NCBI GenBank assembly: GCA_945861535.1
Contig: CAMAUZ010000020.1
Span: forward strand, 31,376 to 95,375
Length of the DNA: 64,000 nucleotides
Source of the DNA: Akkermansia muciniphila
GTDB lineage: Bacteria; Verrucomicrobiota; Verrucomicrobiia; Limisphaerales; BJHT01
Direction: 5' to 3'
This document shows, in pieces, positions 1 to 10,950 of the stretch. Position numbers and translations under genes: made by a program. Within the stretch, counting starts at the first letter, position 1. The number at the start of each line of letters is the position of its first letter. A model generated the notes under the pieces. The model saw only the letters and a program-made list of their open reading frames with translations, had not been told where the DNA came from and did no database searches.

Positions 1-644
1 CCGCCGACGACCGAGGTGTAGTTGGTGTAACCGGGCGCGCCTTGGGAGACGGTGCAGTCGCTGGTGAGCATGCTGTCCACGGGATTTTTCACGCCGTTGC
101 CGAGGGTGTTGGTCTGGATGTATTGGGCGGGAACCCCGGGCGGTCCCTAGCGCGGGAGCATGAAGAGGTAGCCGACGACGCGGAAATTGGGCGGGCTGAA
201 ATCCCAGTGCGCGGCGTTGTTTTGCTCGGCGTAGGACGGGCAGTAGTAGAGGTCGCGGCTGAGGCCGTAGTAGGCGAGGTTGGTGGTCATCGCCATCGGC
301 ACGTCCCACGCCCAGTTGCCGGTCGTGAAGATGGGGAACGTGGTGTAGTCGTCGGCGTAGAGCAGCAGGGCGAGAGCGGTTTGCTTGACGTTGTTTTTGC
401 ACTTGGCGCGTTTGCCCTGCTCCTTGGCGCGGCCCAGCGCGGGGAGCAACATGCTGGCGAGGATGCCAATGATCGCGATGACGACGAGCAGTTCGATCAG
501 GGTGAAGGCCGCCAGTCGCCACGGCGTGGCGCGGGGCGTCGGTGCGGAGACGGAGGATGTCGAGGGTGGTGTGGTCATGATGTCTCGATCGGGGTGGTTG
601 GCGACGATGGTGCGCCAGGCAGGCCGACAAGTCCAGAAAAACAC
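1..644 (-). pseudogene. Prepilin-like secreted protein with in-frame amber stop, runs off left edge
   Basis: The reverse strand from 644 encodes a short N-terminus, then a type IV prepilin-like methylation segment ([18 protein letters not shown] near residues 48-65) and the verrucomicrobial continuation [11 protein letters not shown]...ADDY. Proteins of this group are pseudopilin-like, inner-membrane anchored and of unknown role, and usually exceed 230 residues. Here a TAG at 147-149 ends the frame after 165 residues. The same frame stays open from 146 to the left edge and reads plausible protein (GPPGVPAQYIQ...), with a composition typical of these proteins. I therefore read this as one gene broken by an amber codon, or carrying a base error, and cut by the window edge. 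The start at 644 is uncertain; an internal Met at residue 23 (MTTPPSTS) is a good alternative. Confidence 0.7.
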
Positions 645-791
645 GGTGGGCGGTCGGGGGCGCCGGAGCGCGCCCGTCTCGGGCGCAGCGGGGTGGAAGG
701 CGGGAGGATGCTGGGTAAATCGGCAGCGCTCGTGCGGGCGGGCGTTGCTGCGGCCGGGGACGGTCGCACTCCGGCGGAGCGCGGCTGCGGC

Positions 792-2993
792 TCAGGGCAG
801 AAGCGTGAGCGCCACCGGTCCGAGACGTCCGCCGAAGGGAAACGGCCCCGTGTATTCGCCGACGATTCCGCCGTCGTCGCGGCCGACTTCGAGGCCGTCG
901 AGGGGCATTTTGAGGAGCGGGCCGGGAGTCTTCTCGGTGACGGGTTTGCGGTCGTTGGTTTGCAGCGTGACGGTGCCGTCGCGGGCGAGGGTGGCGGTGA
1001 CGCGATGCGGGGTTTGCGGAACGGGATCAGCGGTTTTGACCAATGCCAGTTTGCCGTCGCGACGGGTTGCGAAGTGGAGCGCGCCGCCTTTCACGTAGAG
1101 CGCGAAGCCGTGGGTGACGCCGCCTTGCGCGAGGATGACGCCGTCGCGCGTTGGCTCGAGAATCTCGGCGGTGATGGTGAAGCTCTGGCCGGCGATCCGT
1201 GGCGCGGCGTGTTGCGGGAGGGCGTCGCCGGACTTGAGTTCGAAGCGTTGCGCGGTGCTGCCGGGATTTTCCACAGCAGTGTTTTTCTTGCCGGGCGCTT
1301 CGCCGTATTGCGGCGTCCACGGCCACGGGAGCACGTGGGCGCGGCGTGCCCAGGCTTCCCATTTTGCGGAAAGCTCTTTCACGCGCGCGGGTTCGGCGGA
1401 CGCAAGATCGTGTTGTTCGGTGCGGTCGCGGGCCATGTCGTAAAGTTCCCACGGCGCGCCGGGGCCTTTGGCGACGAGCTTCCACGCGTCGGCGCGGATG
1501 GCGCGGTTGCCTTCGTGTTCCCAGTAGATGGCATCGCGGGCGAGGGCATCGCGGGCTTCGCTGGCGAAGGCGGGCTGGAGGCTGCGGCCTTCGAGGGGCG
1601 TGATTTTTTCGCCGTTGCGCTCGGTGGGATAGGTCGCGCCGGCGACATCCACGCACGTCGCCATGATGTCGATGAGGTGGCCGGGTTGGTGTCGCAGCGC
1701 ACCGCGCGCGGCGATGCCGGCGGGCCAGTGGGCGATCAGGGGCGTGCTGATGCCGCCTTCGTGGACCCAGTGTTTGTACTCGCGGAAGGGCGTGTTCGAG
1801 ACGTTGGCCCAGCCCAGGCCGTAGGCGATGTAGGTGTCCTCGGGGCCGGGCATCACGCCGGGGCCGCTGAGGGTCGGGACGCCGGCGCGGTTTTGTTTTG
1901 GGATCACGTCCTGACGCAGCGCGGCGAGAGGAATAGCGGGCAGCGTGGGTTTCTCAGGGCGCGTCAGGTTTCCTTTGCGGCCGATGGTTTCGGCGCAGCC
2001 GCCGTTGTCTTGGAGGAAGAGCAGCAGCGTGTTCTCGAACCGCCCCTGCTGCTTCAACTCGGCGACGATGCGGCCGATGCCTTGGTCCATGGAGTCGATC
2101 ATCGCGGCGTACACTTCCATGCAGCGGGCCTCCCAGGCCTGGTGCTCGACCTTGTCCCAGTCGCCGGCAGTGGTGGCGCGTTCCCATTGCGGGGCGATGA
2201 GGCCGAGTTGGCGGGCTTTGGCGAGGCGCGCCTGCCGGATGGGTTCGTAGCCGCCGTCGTATTTGCCCCGGTATTTGGCGATGTCTTTTTCGAGCGCGTG
2301 CATCGGCCAGTGGGCGGCGGTGTAGGCGACGTACATGAAAAAGGGCTGCGCGCGGTGATCGCGCTGGTGTTCGGCGAGGAAGCGCACGGCGTGGTCGCTG
2401 ATCGCGTCGGTGTAGTAAAACTGCGCGGGCTGATATTCGGGATCGGCGAAGGGGCTGAGGGCGGTGTTGTCGCGCGTGAGCGTGCCGGGATCGAAGAAGC
2501 TGCCCGCGCCGGTGATGGTGCCGTAGAAGCGCGAGAAGCCGCGTTGGAGCGGCCAGTTGTGGCGCGGTCCGTCGGGCTTGGTGTTGCGCGCGACGTGCCA
2601 TTTGCCGAGCGCGTAGGTGCGGTAGCCCGCGGGTTGCAGCACCTCGGCGATGGTGGCGCAGCGGCGGTTGAGTTCGCCCTGAAAACCTTCCAACCCTTTG
2701 TCCTCGGTCATGTGCCCGATGCCGGCTTGATGCGGATAAAGCCCGGTCAGCAGCGCCGCCCGCGTGGGGCAGCAGCGCGCGGTGTTGTAGAACTGCGTGA
2801 AGCGCACGCCACCCGCCGCGAGCGCGTCGAGTTGCGGTGTCTGAATCTCGCCGCCGTAGCAGCCGAGATCGGAGAAGCCCATGTCATCGGAGAGGATGAC
2901 GATGATGTTCGGGCGGCGCGGCGCATCGGCGGCGAAGGCGGGCGCGGCTGTGCAGGCGACGAGGAGCAGCAGGGAGATGAGGGGGAGAGTCAT
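792..2993 (-). CDS. Secreted arylsulfatase with C-terminal beta-sandwich domain
   Basis: Sulfatase of the alkaline-phosphatase fold, expected to hydrolyse sulfate esters, probably of sulfated glycans, in the periplasm. Residues 1-21 look like a signal peptide ending AFA. The metal-binding segment NIIVILSDD is at about 29-37. The formylglycine motif is CCPTR at 74-78, where Cys74 would be oxidised by a formylglycine-generating enzyme not seen here. The catalytic core runs to about residue 560. The last 150 residues (FTITAEILEP..., ending GPVALTLLP) look like a concanavalin/LamG-type sandwich, making the protein (733 aa) longer than a plain sulfatase. It stands alone, followed by a repeat-filled gap. 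Confidence 0.93.
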   Translation of the reverse strand: MTLPLISLLLLVACTAAPAFAADAPRRPNIIVILSDDMGFSDLGCYGGEIQTPQLDALAAGGVRFTQFYNTARCCPTRAALLTGLYPHQAGIGHMTEDKGLEGFQGELNRRCATIAEVLQPAGYRTYALGKWHVARNTKPDGPRHNWPLQRGFSRFYGTITGAGSFFDPGTLTRDNTALSPFADPEYQPAQFYYTDAISDHAVRFLAEHQRDHRAQPFFMYVAYTAAHWPMHALEKDIAKYRGKYDGGYEPIRQARLAKARQLGLIAPQWERATTAGDWDKVEHQAWEARCMEVYAAMIDSMDQGIGRIVAELKQQGRFENTLLLFLQDNGGCAETIGRKGNLTRPEKPTLPAIPLAALRQDVIPKQNRAGVPTLSGPGVMPGPEDTYIAYGLGWANVSNTPFREYKHWVHEGGISTPLIAHWPAGIAARGALRHQPGHLIDIMATCVDVAGATYPTERNGEKITPLEGRSLQPAFASEARDALARDAIYWEHEGNRAIRADAWKLVAKGPGAPWELYDMARDRTEQHDLASAEPARVKELSAKWEAWARRAHVLPWPWTPQYGEAPGKKNTAVENPGSTAQRFELKSGDALPQHAAPRIAGQSFTITAEILEPTRDGVILAQGGVTHGFALYVKGGALHFATRRDGKLALVKTADPVPQTPHRVTATLARDGTVTLQTNDRKPVTEKTPGPLLKMPLDGLEVGRDDGGIVGEYTGPFPFGGRLGPVALTLLP

Positions 2994-3018
2994 GCGCGGG
3001 ATTGGGGTGGAAATTTTT

Positions 3019-3299
3019 TAACCACGGATGGACACGGATGGACACGGATAAGGAGCGGAAGCGAACGCGGCTTGTCTGTAGCGCAGGTTTCCAAACCTGC
3101 TGTGTCGCCGACTTCCAAGTCGGCGGGGCGTCGGCCAAACCGGGCGCGTGGGGAAGTCCGAGCGGCCGCAGGTTTAGAAACCTGCGATACAGCAGGCTTG
3201 GAAGCCTGCGCTACACCGGATTCACGCATCGTCGATTGCCCAACGCCGCCGCGGGTGCCCCTTTCCCATCCGTGTACATCCGTGTGCATCCGTGGTTGA
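3019..3299. repeat. Family A tandem-armed inverted repeat, copy A1, containing element E1
   Basis: The left arm (3021-3050) is a run of the 10-bp unit CACGGATGGA; the right arm (3266-3297) is the inverse run CATCCGTGTC. The core carries the separate four-hairpin element E1 at 3077-3215, so this is a nested structure. It lies between the sulfatase and the SUI1-like gene. ORFs through it (HGWTRMDTD-type peptides) are artefacts of the repeat. Confidence 0.85.
3077..3215. repeat. Four-hairpin element, family E, copy E1
   Basis: 139 bp bounded by TGTAGCGCAGG and its inverse CCTGCGCTACA. It contains four short palindromes, each with a stem of 5-7 bp around a TTCCAA, TTAGAA or TTGGAA centre (for example GCAGGTTTCCAAACCTGC). 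A close copy, E2, is at 63204-63325. Confidence 0.85.
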
Positions 3300-3304
3300 A
3301 AAAA

Positions 3305-3709
3305 TCATCCCCCGGCAAACACCGGACGAAAACCCGCCTCGGTCAGGATGCGCGCGACGGCTTCGCGCTGGTCGCCTTGGATTTCGATCTGGCCGTCTTT
3401 CACGGTGCCGCCGGTGCCGCAGGATTTTTGCATGGCCTTGGCCAGTTGTTCTTTTTCCGGCAGACCGATGCCGACGAAGCCGGTGACGACCGTGACGGTC
3501 TTGCCGCCGCGGCCGGCCTTCTGGCGGATGATGTCCACGCGGCCGCGGTTTTTCTTGGGCGGCTTGGCGTCGTCGCCGCCGGGCCGCTGCGCGGATGCCG
3601 CGGGCGCGGGATCGGGCGCGGATGGCAGGCCGTCGCTCGACAGGGCGGCGAAGGGATTGTGGCTGAGGCCGGGGCCGGCTTCGGTGGGGATGCGTTTGGA
3701 ACTGCTCAT
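3305..3709 (-). CDS. SUI1/YciH-type translation initiation factor
   Basis: A 134-residue protein. The N-terminal 50 residues are low-complexity (Ser/Pro/Ala-rich) and the rest is a SUI1/eIF1-like fold: VDIIRQKAGRGGKTVTVV, then the TGFVGIG turn, then KSCGTGGTVKDG and IEIQGDQ. The family binds the small ribosomal subunit and affects start-codon choice; the role of bacterial YciH is not fully settled. The Met at 3709 is chosen because it begins the plausible MSSSKRIP; the frame stays open further upstream but the sequence is unlike protein. It ends a few bases from repeat A1. Confidence 0.88.
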   Translation of the reverse strand: MSSSKRIPTEAGPGLSHNPFAALSSDGLPSAPDPAPAASAQRPGGDDAKPPKKNRGRVDIIRQKAGRGGKTVTVVTGFVGIGLPEKEQLAKAMQKSCGTGGTVKDGQIEIQGDQREAVARILTEAGFRPVFAGG

Positions 3710-3935
3710 GAATTCGTTTTTGTGGGCGGAGCGTAAGCGACAAGCCGGGCGGCGGGGAAAACAAATTGGTCCGGCGCGCTTGCCCGGAATGGGATCGGAA
3801 CGATTATTGACTCGCAAGGGCGGGTGGCAGTTTGGGATTCTCCCGCGGTCGGACCGCTCGCAACCAGGTCGCTGGCCCGTCACGCGCGCCGCGCTCCGGG
3901 TCCGTCCAGTCCGGGAAAACAATCAGTCGCCAACT

Positions 3936-5030
3936 ATGAATGTCGCGGGTTCAACGTCCTCCCCACCCACGGTGGGCATCGCCGATTGGAAGGTCATCGT
4001 GGCGGAGTTTCAGCAGCCGTCGCCGCTGCGCGCCAACTGGCAGGTGATCAACACGCTCGGGCCATACGCGCTGCTTTGGTATTTCATCTATCGCAGCCTC
4101 GAAGTGTCGTGGTGGCTCACCATTCCGCTGGCGATGCTGGCGGGGGCGCTGCTGGTGCGGGTGTTCATCATCTTCCATGACTGCGGTCACGGGTCGTTCT
4201 ACCACTCGCGCCGCGCCAACGACATCGTCGGTTTTTTCTGCGGGCTGCTGACCTTCACGCCCTACTATCATTGGCGCTGGGAGCACTCGGTCCACCACGC
4301 GACCACGGGCGATCTGGACCGCCGCGGCATGGGGGACATCTGGACCATGACGGTGCAGGAGTATCTCGAGTCCTCCCGCTGGAAGCGCTTCGCCTACCGG
4401 CTCGCGCGCAATCCGTTCGTTCTGTTCGTGCTCGCGCCGGTTTACTTGTTCGTCATCGAGCAACGGATTCCGTCCGCCAAGGCGAGCCTGCGGGAACGCA
4501 ATTCCGTGTGGTGGATGAACCTGTCGATCGCCACGTTTGTCGGCGCGATGGCCCTGACGTTTGGCATCAAGGAATACCTGCTCATCCAGCTCACGGTTAC
4601 GATGGTCGCGGGTGCCAGCGGCATCTGGTTGTTCTACGTGCAGCATCAGTTCGAGGATGCCTATTGGGAAACGCGCGAAGACTGGGACTACACCGCCGCC
4701 GCGCTGAAAGGCAGTTCCTACTACAAACTCCCGCGCATCCTCCAGTGGCTCTCGGGCAACATCGGCTTCCATCACATCCACCATCTCAGCTCGCGAATTC
4801 CGAACTACAATCTCGAGCGTTGTCACAATTCGCATCCGATCTTCCAGCAGGTCGAGCCGATCACGCTGCGTTCGAGCCTCAAGTCGATCAACGTGCGCCT
4901 GTGGGACACGGACCGTCGTAAGCTCGTGGGCTTCCGCCACATCAAAGGTCTGCCGCGCAATCCCAAGCCGGCGGGCAAGGAGGAGTCGGCAGGCGCGGCG
5001 AAAGACAGCGTTGGCAGCGCTCGAAATTGA
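3936..5030 (+). CDS. Membrane fatty-acid desaturase
   Basis: A 364-residue integral membrane di-iron desaturase. The three histidine boxes are visible: HDCGH at 81-85, HSVHH at 117-121 and HHIHH at 279-283, with hydrophobic spans between 40-80, 95-110, 160-175 and 195-235. The family introduces a double bond into an acyl chain using O2 and an electron donor. The layout with QHQFED before the last box resembles omega-6/delta-12-type bacterial desaturases, but the regiochemistry is inference. The start is Met3936, as upstream codons in frame are not protein-like. Divergent from the SUI1-like gene with a 226-bp gap. The C-terminal tail is Ala/Gly-rich. Confidence 0.92.
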   Translation: MNVAGSTSSPPTVGIADWKVIVAEFQQPSPLRANWQVINTLGPYALLWYFIYRSLEVSWWLTIPLAMLAGALLVRVFIIFHDCGHGSFYHSRRANDIVGFFCGLLTFTPYYHWRWEHSVHHATTGDLDRRGMGDIWTMTVQEYLESSRWKRFAYRLARNPFVLFVLAPVYLFVIEQRIPSAKASLRERNSVWWMNLSIATFVGAMALTFGIKEYLLIQLTVTMVAGASGIWLFYVQHQFEDAYWETREDWDYTAAALKGSSYYKLPRILQWLSGNIGFHHIHHLSSRIPNYNLERCHNSHPIFQQVEPITLRSSLKSINVRLWDTDRRKLVGFRHIKGLPRNPKPAGKEESAGAAKDSVGSARN

Positions 5031-5388
5031 GCGTCACTTTTGAAGCAGCGTGACGTAACAGTGGAAATGAGGAGGACTCGAGTGTCGGGCGGTCGAACTC
5101 GGAGCCAGCGCAGTCTGCAGGCAGACCGGGTGGTGGCAGATAGCGAACAGCGCGGGGCCGATGGGTCTTGGGGAGTGGGCAGGGGAATTTGGGGCAAAGG
5201 AATGGAGGCAAAGGAATGAAAACAAGAAGTTTCCACCTTCCCATTCCTTTGCCTCCATTCCTTTGCCAAATCAGATGCTGCGATTGGGATTCCGATTTGG
5301 AGGGGTCAAGACGCGTTCGTCCGGCCCGGAGCGTTCCACCCTGAAGCGGCATAAGTGCCGCGCTCCCCGGTCGGCTTCCGAGTCGATC
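5031..5388. other. Intergenic gap holding repeat D1 and a short palindrome
   Basis: No gene is seen. D1 lies at 5191-5270. From 5300 to 5375 there is a GAGCGTTCCACC...GCCGCGCTCC motif that recurs near 45620-45665 and 38930-39025, part of another dispersed repeat. The gap separates convergent desaturase and acs. Confidence 0.6.
5191..5270. repeat. Family D tandem-armed inverted repeat, copy D1
   Basis: The left arm has two direct copies of the 14-bp unit GGCAAAGGAATGGA; the right arm has the inverse CCATTCCTTTGCCT run, separated by about 25 bp. Related copies are D2 (7609-7703), D3 (16003-16072) and D4 (22921-23013). Several copies are followed within about 20 bp by a GATTCCGATTT-like tail. 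Confidence 0.85.
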
Positions 5389-7404
<2,016 letters not shown>

Positions 7405-7608
7405 AGGTTTGGTTCCAAAAGTGGGCGGCATCTTAGAAGTGAAGTCCGATGCGTCAACGGTGAAGGCGGGGGCGCGCAGCAGGACCATGAACCGCCGGAT
7501 TTTGGCAGACGAATGGGGGCAGGCGAATGGGGAATGGCGAACGTATTCGGTGGACGTTCCCGGCGAGCGGCGCGGCCCGATGGACGCACGGAAGTTTGGC
7601 AGCAGAAT

Positions 7609-7703
7609 TTTGGGCAAAGGAATTTTGGGCAAAGGAATGGAGGCAAAGGAATGAAGACAAAAGGTTCCCCGTCCCCCATTCCTTTGCCCCCATTCCTCTG
7701 CCC
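7609..7703. repeat. Family D tandem-armed inverted repeat, copy D2
   Basis: The left arm shows three tandem GGGCAAAGGAAT units and the right arm the inverse CCATTCCTTTGCCCC run. This is the longest of the family D arms in the window. Confidence 0.85.
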
Positions 7704-7850
7704 AGATCCGTTTCGGAGATTGGGGTTCAGAGCCAGGTTGTCCCCGCCGCGTTCGTCGTCCCGCTGCTGCCGTTGGCGTGCGGAGAACCCGGGCGCTGAG
7801 ACGGCGCAGCCTGGGGCGAGGGTGCCTGCGTGGGGCGCGCCGAACGAGCG

Positions 7851-7954
7851 GGTAGCGCCGGTTTTCTCGCCTGCGAGTTCGGGCGGCGTCTTGCCGCCCG
7901 TAGCGACTCGGGGCAAGACGCCCCGAGAACTCGCAGGCGAGACGCCTGCGGTAC
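7851..7954. repeat. Four-hairpin element, family F, copy F1
   Basis: About 104 bp with successive palindromes such as GGGCGGCGTCTTGCCGCCC and CGGGGCAAGACGCCCCG, ending CGCCTGCGGTAC. It is the same layout as F2 at 36665-36771, and similar in plan to family E. Confidence 0.75.
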
Positions 7955-8104
7955 GGTTGCGCGATCGTACGGCGGCAGGCGCTGACCTTTTCGGCGATGG
8001 GAGCGTCGTCGGGGAAAAGGAGGTTAGAGTCTCCTCACGTCGTCTCCTACAAGGGCGCTCGCGGGCGTCCGCCTCCTTACGTCGGCGGCTACGGGGGGAG
8101 CCGA

Positions 8105-10891
8105 TCAGGCGGGCACGGCGAGTTTCAACTGGCGGGTGCCGGTGGAGACGGCGTCGGCCATTTTGAGATTGCGGATGGCGTCGGTCTGGCCGCTGAGGAC
8201 GCGGCGGAGAATCATGAGGAGCTTCTCCGCGTTGAAAGGTTTCACCAGGAAGCTCACGTCTTTGAGGCCGACTTCCTCGTCGAATTTGTCGCCTTTCATC
8301 AGGCCGCTGATGGCGACGAAACGGAGGGTCGGATCCTTGGTGTTGAGCTGCTTGATGGTGGTGGCGCCGTCCATCACCGGCATCATCATGTCCATGAGGA
8401 CGCATTTGATTTTGCCGGGATTTTGGGCGCACAGCGTGATGGCCTCGGTGCCGTCGGCGGCGGTGAGAACTTCGTAGCCGTGGTTGGTGAGAATGGTTTT
8501 GGTCATCTCGCGGATGGCCATTTCGTCGTCCACGAGGAGGATGGTTTCGCCCTTGCCGCGCAGGGCTTCCTTGGGGATCGAGGCCTGCGCGGGGCCGGTC
8601 GGTTTGTCGGCGGCGGGGAGGTACACTTTGAACGTGGTGCCGACGCCCATGATGCTGGAGAGGTCGAGCGAACCGCCGTGGCTCTTGATGATGCTCATCA
8701 CGGTGGAGAGGCCCAGGCCGGTGCCTTTGCCAATTTCCTTGGTGGTGAAAAACGGCTCGAGAATGCGGGCCATGACTTCGGGCGGCATGCCCGTGCCGGT
8801 GTCCGTGACTTGCAGCAGAACGTGGTTGCCGGGCTTCACGCCGGTGAGACGTTTGGCGTCTTCCTCGGTGAGGCAGCAGTTTTCGCACTGGACGCTGATC
8901 TCGCCGCCAGTGGGCATGGCGTCGCGGGCATTGACGCAAAGGTTCAGCAAAATCTGGTGCATCTGCGTGGCGTCGCCGGAGACGGGCAGCAGGTCGGGGG
9001 CGATGGCGGAGCGGAAGGTGACGTTCTTGGGGAAGGTTTCGCGGACGAGTTTTTCCATCTCCTTGACGAGATGGCCGACGTGCAGAATGACGCGTTCGCC
9101 AACGTGACCGCGGGCGAAGCCGAGCACCTGCTTAACCATGTCCGCGCCACGCTTGGCGCTGGCGTCGATGGTCTTGAGCATCTTCAGGCTGACGGCGTCC
9201 TGGGTGCGCATTTGCAGGAGTTCGACGCCCATCATGATCGGCGAGAGGACGTTGTTGAGATCGTGCGCGATGCCGCCGGCGAGGGTGCCGATGCTTTCCA
9301 TGCGCTGGGTGCGGAGGAACTGGGCCTCGAGGGTTTTCTTCTCGGTGATGTCGGTGTTGATGACCAGAACGGACTTGGCCTGACCGGCGTCATCGCGGAC
9401 GAGTGTCCAGCGGCTTTCGAGGATGATCTCGGCGCCGGCCTTGGTGGGTTGGCGGAGTTCGCCGTTCCACTCGCCGTTTTGCAGGACGATGCGCCAGGTG
9501 TCGTTGAGCTTCTGCGCCTGCTTGGTGAAGACGGTGGTGAGCGGATTGACACCGAGCATTTCCGCCGCTTCCCAGCCGTAGATGCGGGTGGCGCTGCGGT
9601 TCCAGTACGTGACGTGCCAGTCGAGATCGTAGGCGACAATGGCGTCCTGCGCCTTGTCGAGCAGGGCGGCCTGTTCGTGGATTTTTTCCTCGGCGCGGCG
9701 GCGCTCCTCTTCCATGCGACGCTTCTGCACATACCACTCGATGGATTTGGAAACGAGGCACCAGAGGAAGCCGGCGGGAATCTGGACGGCGGCGACGATG
9801 GCCCACGGGAACCAGACGCGATCGACATGAAACTTCACGCCCGCCACTACGACGGTGGTGGCCACGCCGGCGACGGCGATCAGCAGACCGGGCATGGGTC
9901 GGAAGCAGGAGAGACCGAAACCAAACAGCAGCGCGGCGACGAGCAGCACGCCCAGTTCGCCGGCGGGGGAGAGCCGTGTGAGCCAGTCCTCGCGGACGAG
10001 GTTCAGCATCGAGGTCGCGTGGACCTCGACGGCGGGCATGAAGATAAATTTGTCGCTCCAGGTGGAAAAGGAACTGCGGAATTCGTCCCGGCGTTCGCCG
10101 GAGTACCCGGTGATGGGCCGGGCACCGACGATGACGATCTTGTCCTTAAAGAACTGCGGTTTGGTGCCGTCGGGAAACAACGCCTGGCTGTAGCTGACGT
10201 GTGGGATGGTTTGCGGGCCGCCGTAGTAGCGGATCCAGCGCTCGTCGAAACGGTCGTCGGGATTTTTGGCCACCGGCAGTTTGAGGAACGTCGCGGCCGC
10301 CCAGGTCATCGAGGCGCTGTCATCGCCCGGCTTGCCGTGGAAATGCTGGCGCACGATGAAGTCATCCTCGGGCCGCAATTGCGCGGTGCCCCAGCTCGCG
10401 GCGGCGTTGCGGAACAGCGGCAGGGGCAGCGTGAGGGTGTTGGAGTCAATCAGCCCGGCGGCGTGTTCGCTCTGGGAATCGTCGGCGGCGAGGATGACCC
10501 GGCCATTGGCCCGCAGCGATTCCGCGAAGGCCTGGTCGGCTTTCGGATTGGGGCCGGGATCGCTGAAGACAATGTCGAAGACGATCGCGCGCGCGCCTTC
10601 GGTCTTGAGGCGGTCGATCAGTCTGGCGTGGAGAGAGCGGTCCCAGGGTGCGTTGAAGGGCTGGCCCAGCGCCTTGTGCGAGGCCTCGTCGAGATAGATC
10701 AGGACAACTTCGGAATTTTCGAGCGCCTGACCTTTCAAGAACGGCAGGTCGAAGCTCCAGTCATAGCTGGCGCGCACGAGCGTCTTGTTCAGCCGCGAGG
10801 CGGGGAAGAGGAGGATGCCGTAGCCGAGGAGGAAGACCACGACCGCACCGATCAGGCCGGCGAGCCGCTGGCTCAGGAGTTTGGTCTTCAT
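8105..10891 (-). CDS. CHASE2-PAS hybrid sensor histidine kinase with receiver domain
   Basis: A 928-residue membrane sensor. An N-terminal membrane span is followed by a CHASE2 extracytoplasmic domain (about 30-300), three membrane spans (about 310-385), a short coiled coil rich in Glu/Arg, a PAS domain (about 415-530), then HisKA with phospho-acceptor GGIAHDLNN, and an ATPase domain with N-box LNLCVNARDAM, G1 DTGTGMP and G2 GKGTGLGLS. A C-terminal receiver domain starts at ILLVDDE with acceptor Asp in VLMDMMMP. It would sense an unknown periplasmic cue and autophosphorylate, then pass phosphate to its own receiver. No output-domain partner lies adjacent. The unknown secreted protein at 10951-11883 lies just upstream on the same strand and may share its transcript. 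Confidence 0.95.
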   Translation of the reverse strand: MKTKLLSQRLAGLIGAVVVFLLGYGILLFPASRLNKTLVRASYDWSFDLPFLKGQALENSEVVLIYLDEASHKALGQPFNAPWDRSLHARLIDRLKTEGARAIVFDIVFSDPGPNPKADQAFAESLRANGRVILAADDSQSEHAAGLIDSNTLTLPLPLFRNAAASWGTAQLRPEDDFIVRQHFHGKPGDDSASMTWAAATFLKLPVAKNPDDRFDERWIRYYGGPQTIPHVSYSQALFPDGTKPQFFKDKIVIVGARPITGYSGERRDEFRSSFSTWSDKFIFMPAVEVHATSMLNLVREDWLTRLSPAGELGVLLVAALLFGFGLSCFRPMPGLLIAVAGVATTVVVAGVKFHVDRVWFPWAIVAAVQIPAGFLWCLVSKSIEWYVQKRRMEEERRRAEEKIHEQAALLDKAQDAIVAYDLDWHVTYWNRSATRIYGWEAAEMLGVNPLTTVFTKQAQKLNDTWRIVLQNGEWNGELRQPTKAGAEIILESRWTLVRDDAGQAKSVLVINTDITEKKTLEAQFLRTQRMESIGTLAGGIAHDLNNVLSPIMMGVELLQMRTQDAVSLKMLKTIDASAKRGADMVKQVLGFARGHVGERVILHVGHLVKEMEKLVRETFPKNVTFRSAIAPDLLPVSGDATQMHQILLNLCVNARDAMPTGGEISVQCENCCLTEEDAKRLTGVKPGNHVLLQVTDTGTGMPPEVMARILEPFFTTKEIGKGTGLGLSTVMSIIKSHGGSLDLSSIMGVGTTFKVYLPAADKPTGPAQASIPKEALRGKGETILLVDDEMAIREMTKTILTNHGYEVLTAADGTEAITLCAQNPGKIKCVLMDMMMPVMDGATTIKQLNTKDPTLRFVAISGLMKGDKFDEEVGLKDVSFLVKPFNAEKLLMILRRVLSGQTDAIRNLKMADAVSTGTRQLKLAVPA

Positions 10892-10950
10892 TGATGACGG
10901 TGTCGCGCGGGTCGGGCGTTCGGCGCGACGTCCTTTTTTCGCGGAGAAAA

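Larger units (their letters stand above)
7405..8104. other. Repeat-filled 700-bp gap
   Basis: No gene is seen. It contains D2 (7609-7703), the four-hairpin element F1 (7851-7954), and at 8019-8094 a hairpin-prone stretch (GGTTAGAGTCTCCTCACGTCG...CTCCTAC) that recurs near 14680-14715. Confidence 0.6.

Noticed and set aside
42..3299. A 1085-codon open frame on the + strand
   Set aside because: It is antisense to the sulfatase and the prepilin-like gene, whose translations contain clear domains. High GC makes long antisense frames common here.
2990..3299. Small proteins with HGWTRMDTD- or QVSKPA-type sequence
   Set aside because: They are translations of repeats A1 and E1. Similar peptides appear at each copy of these repeats.
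7997..10894. A 965-codon + strand frame over the histidine kinase
   Set aside because: The reverse-strand frame has CHASE2, PAS, HisKA, ATPase and receiver motifs; the + frame has none and is Gly/Glu/Ala-rich as expected of an antisense shadow.
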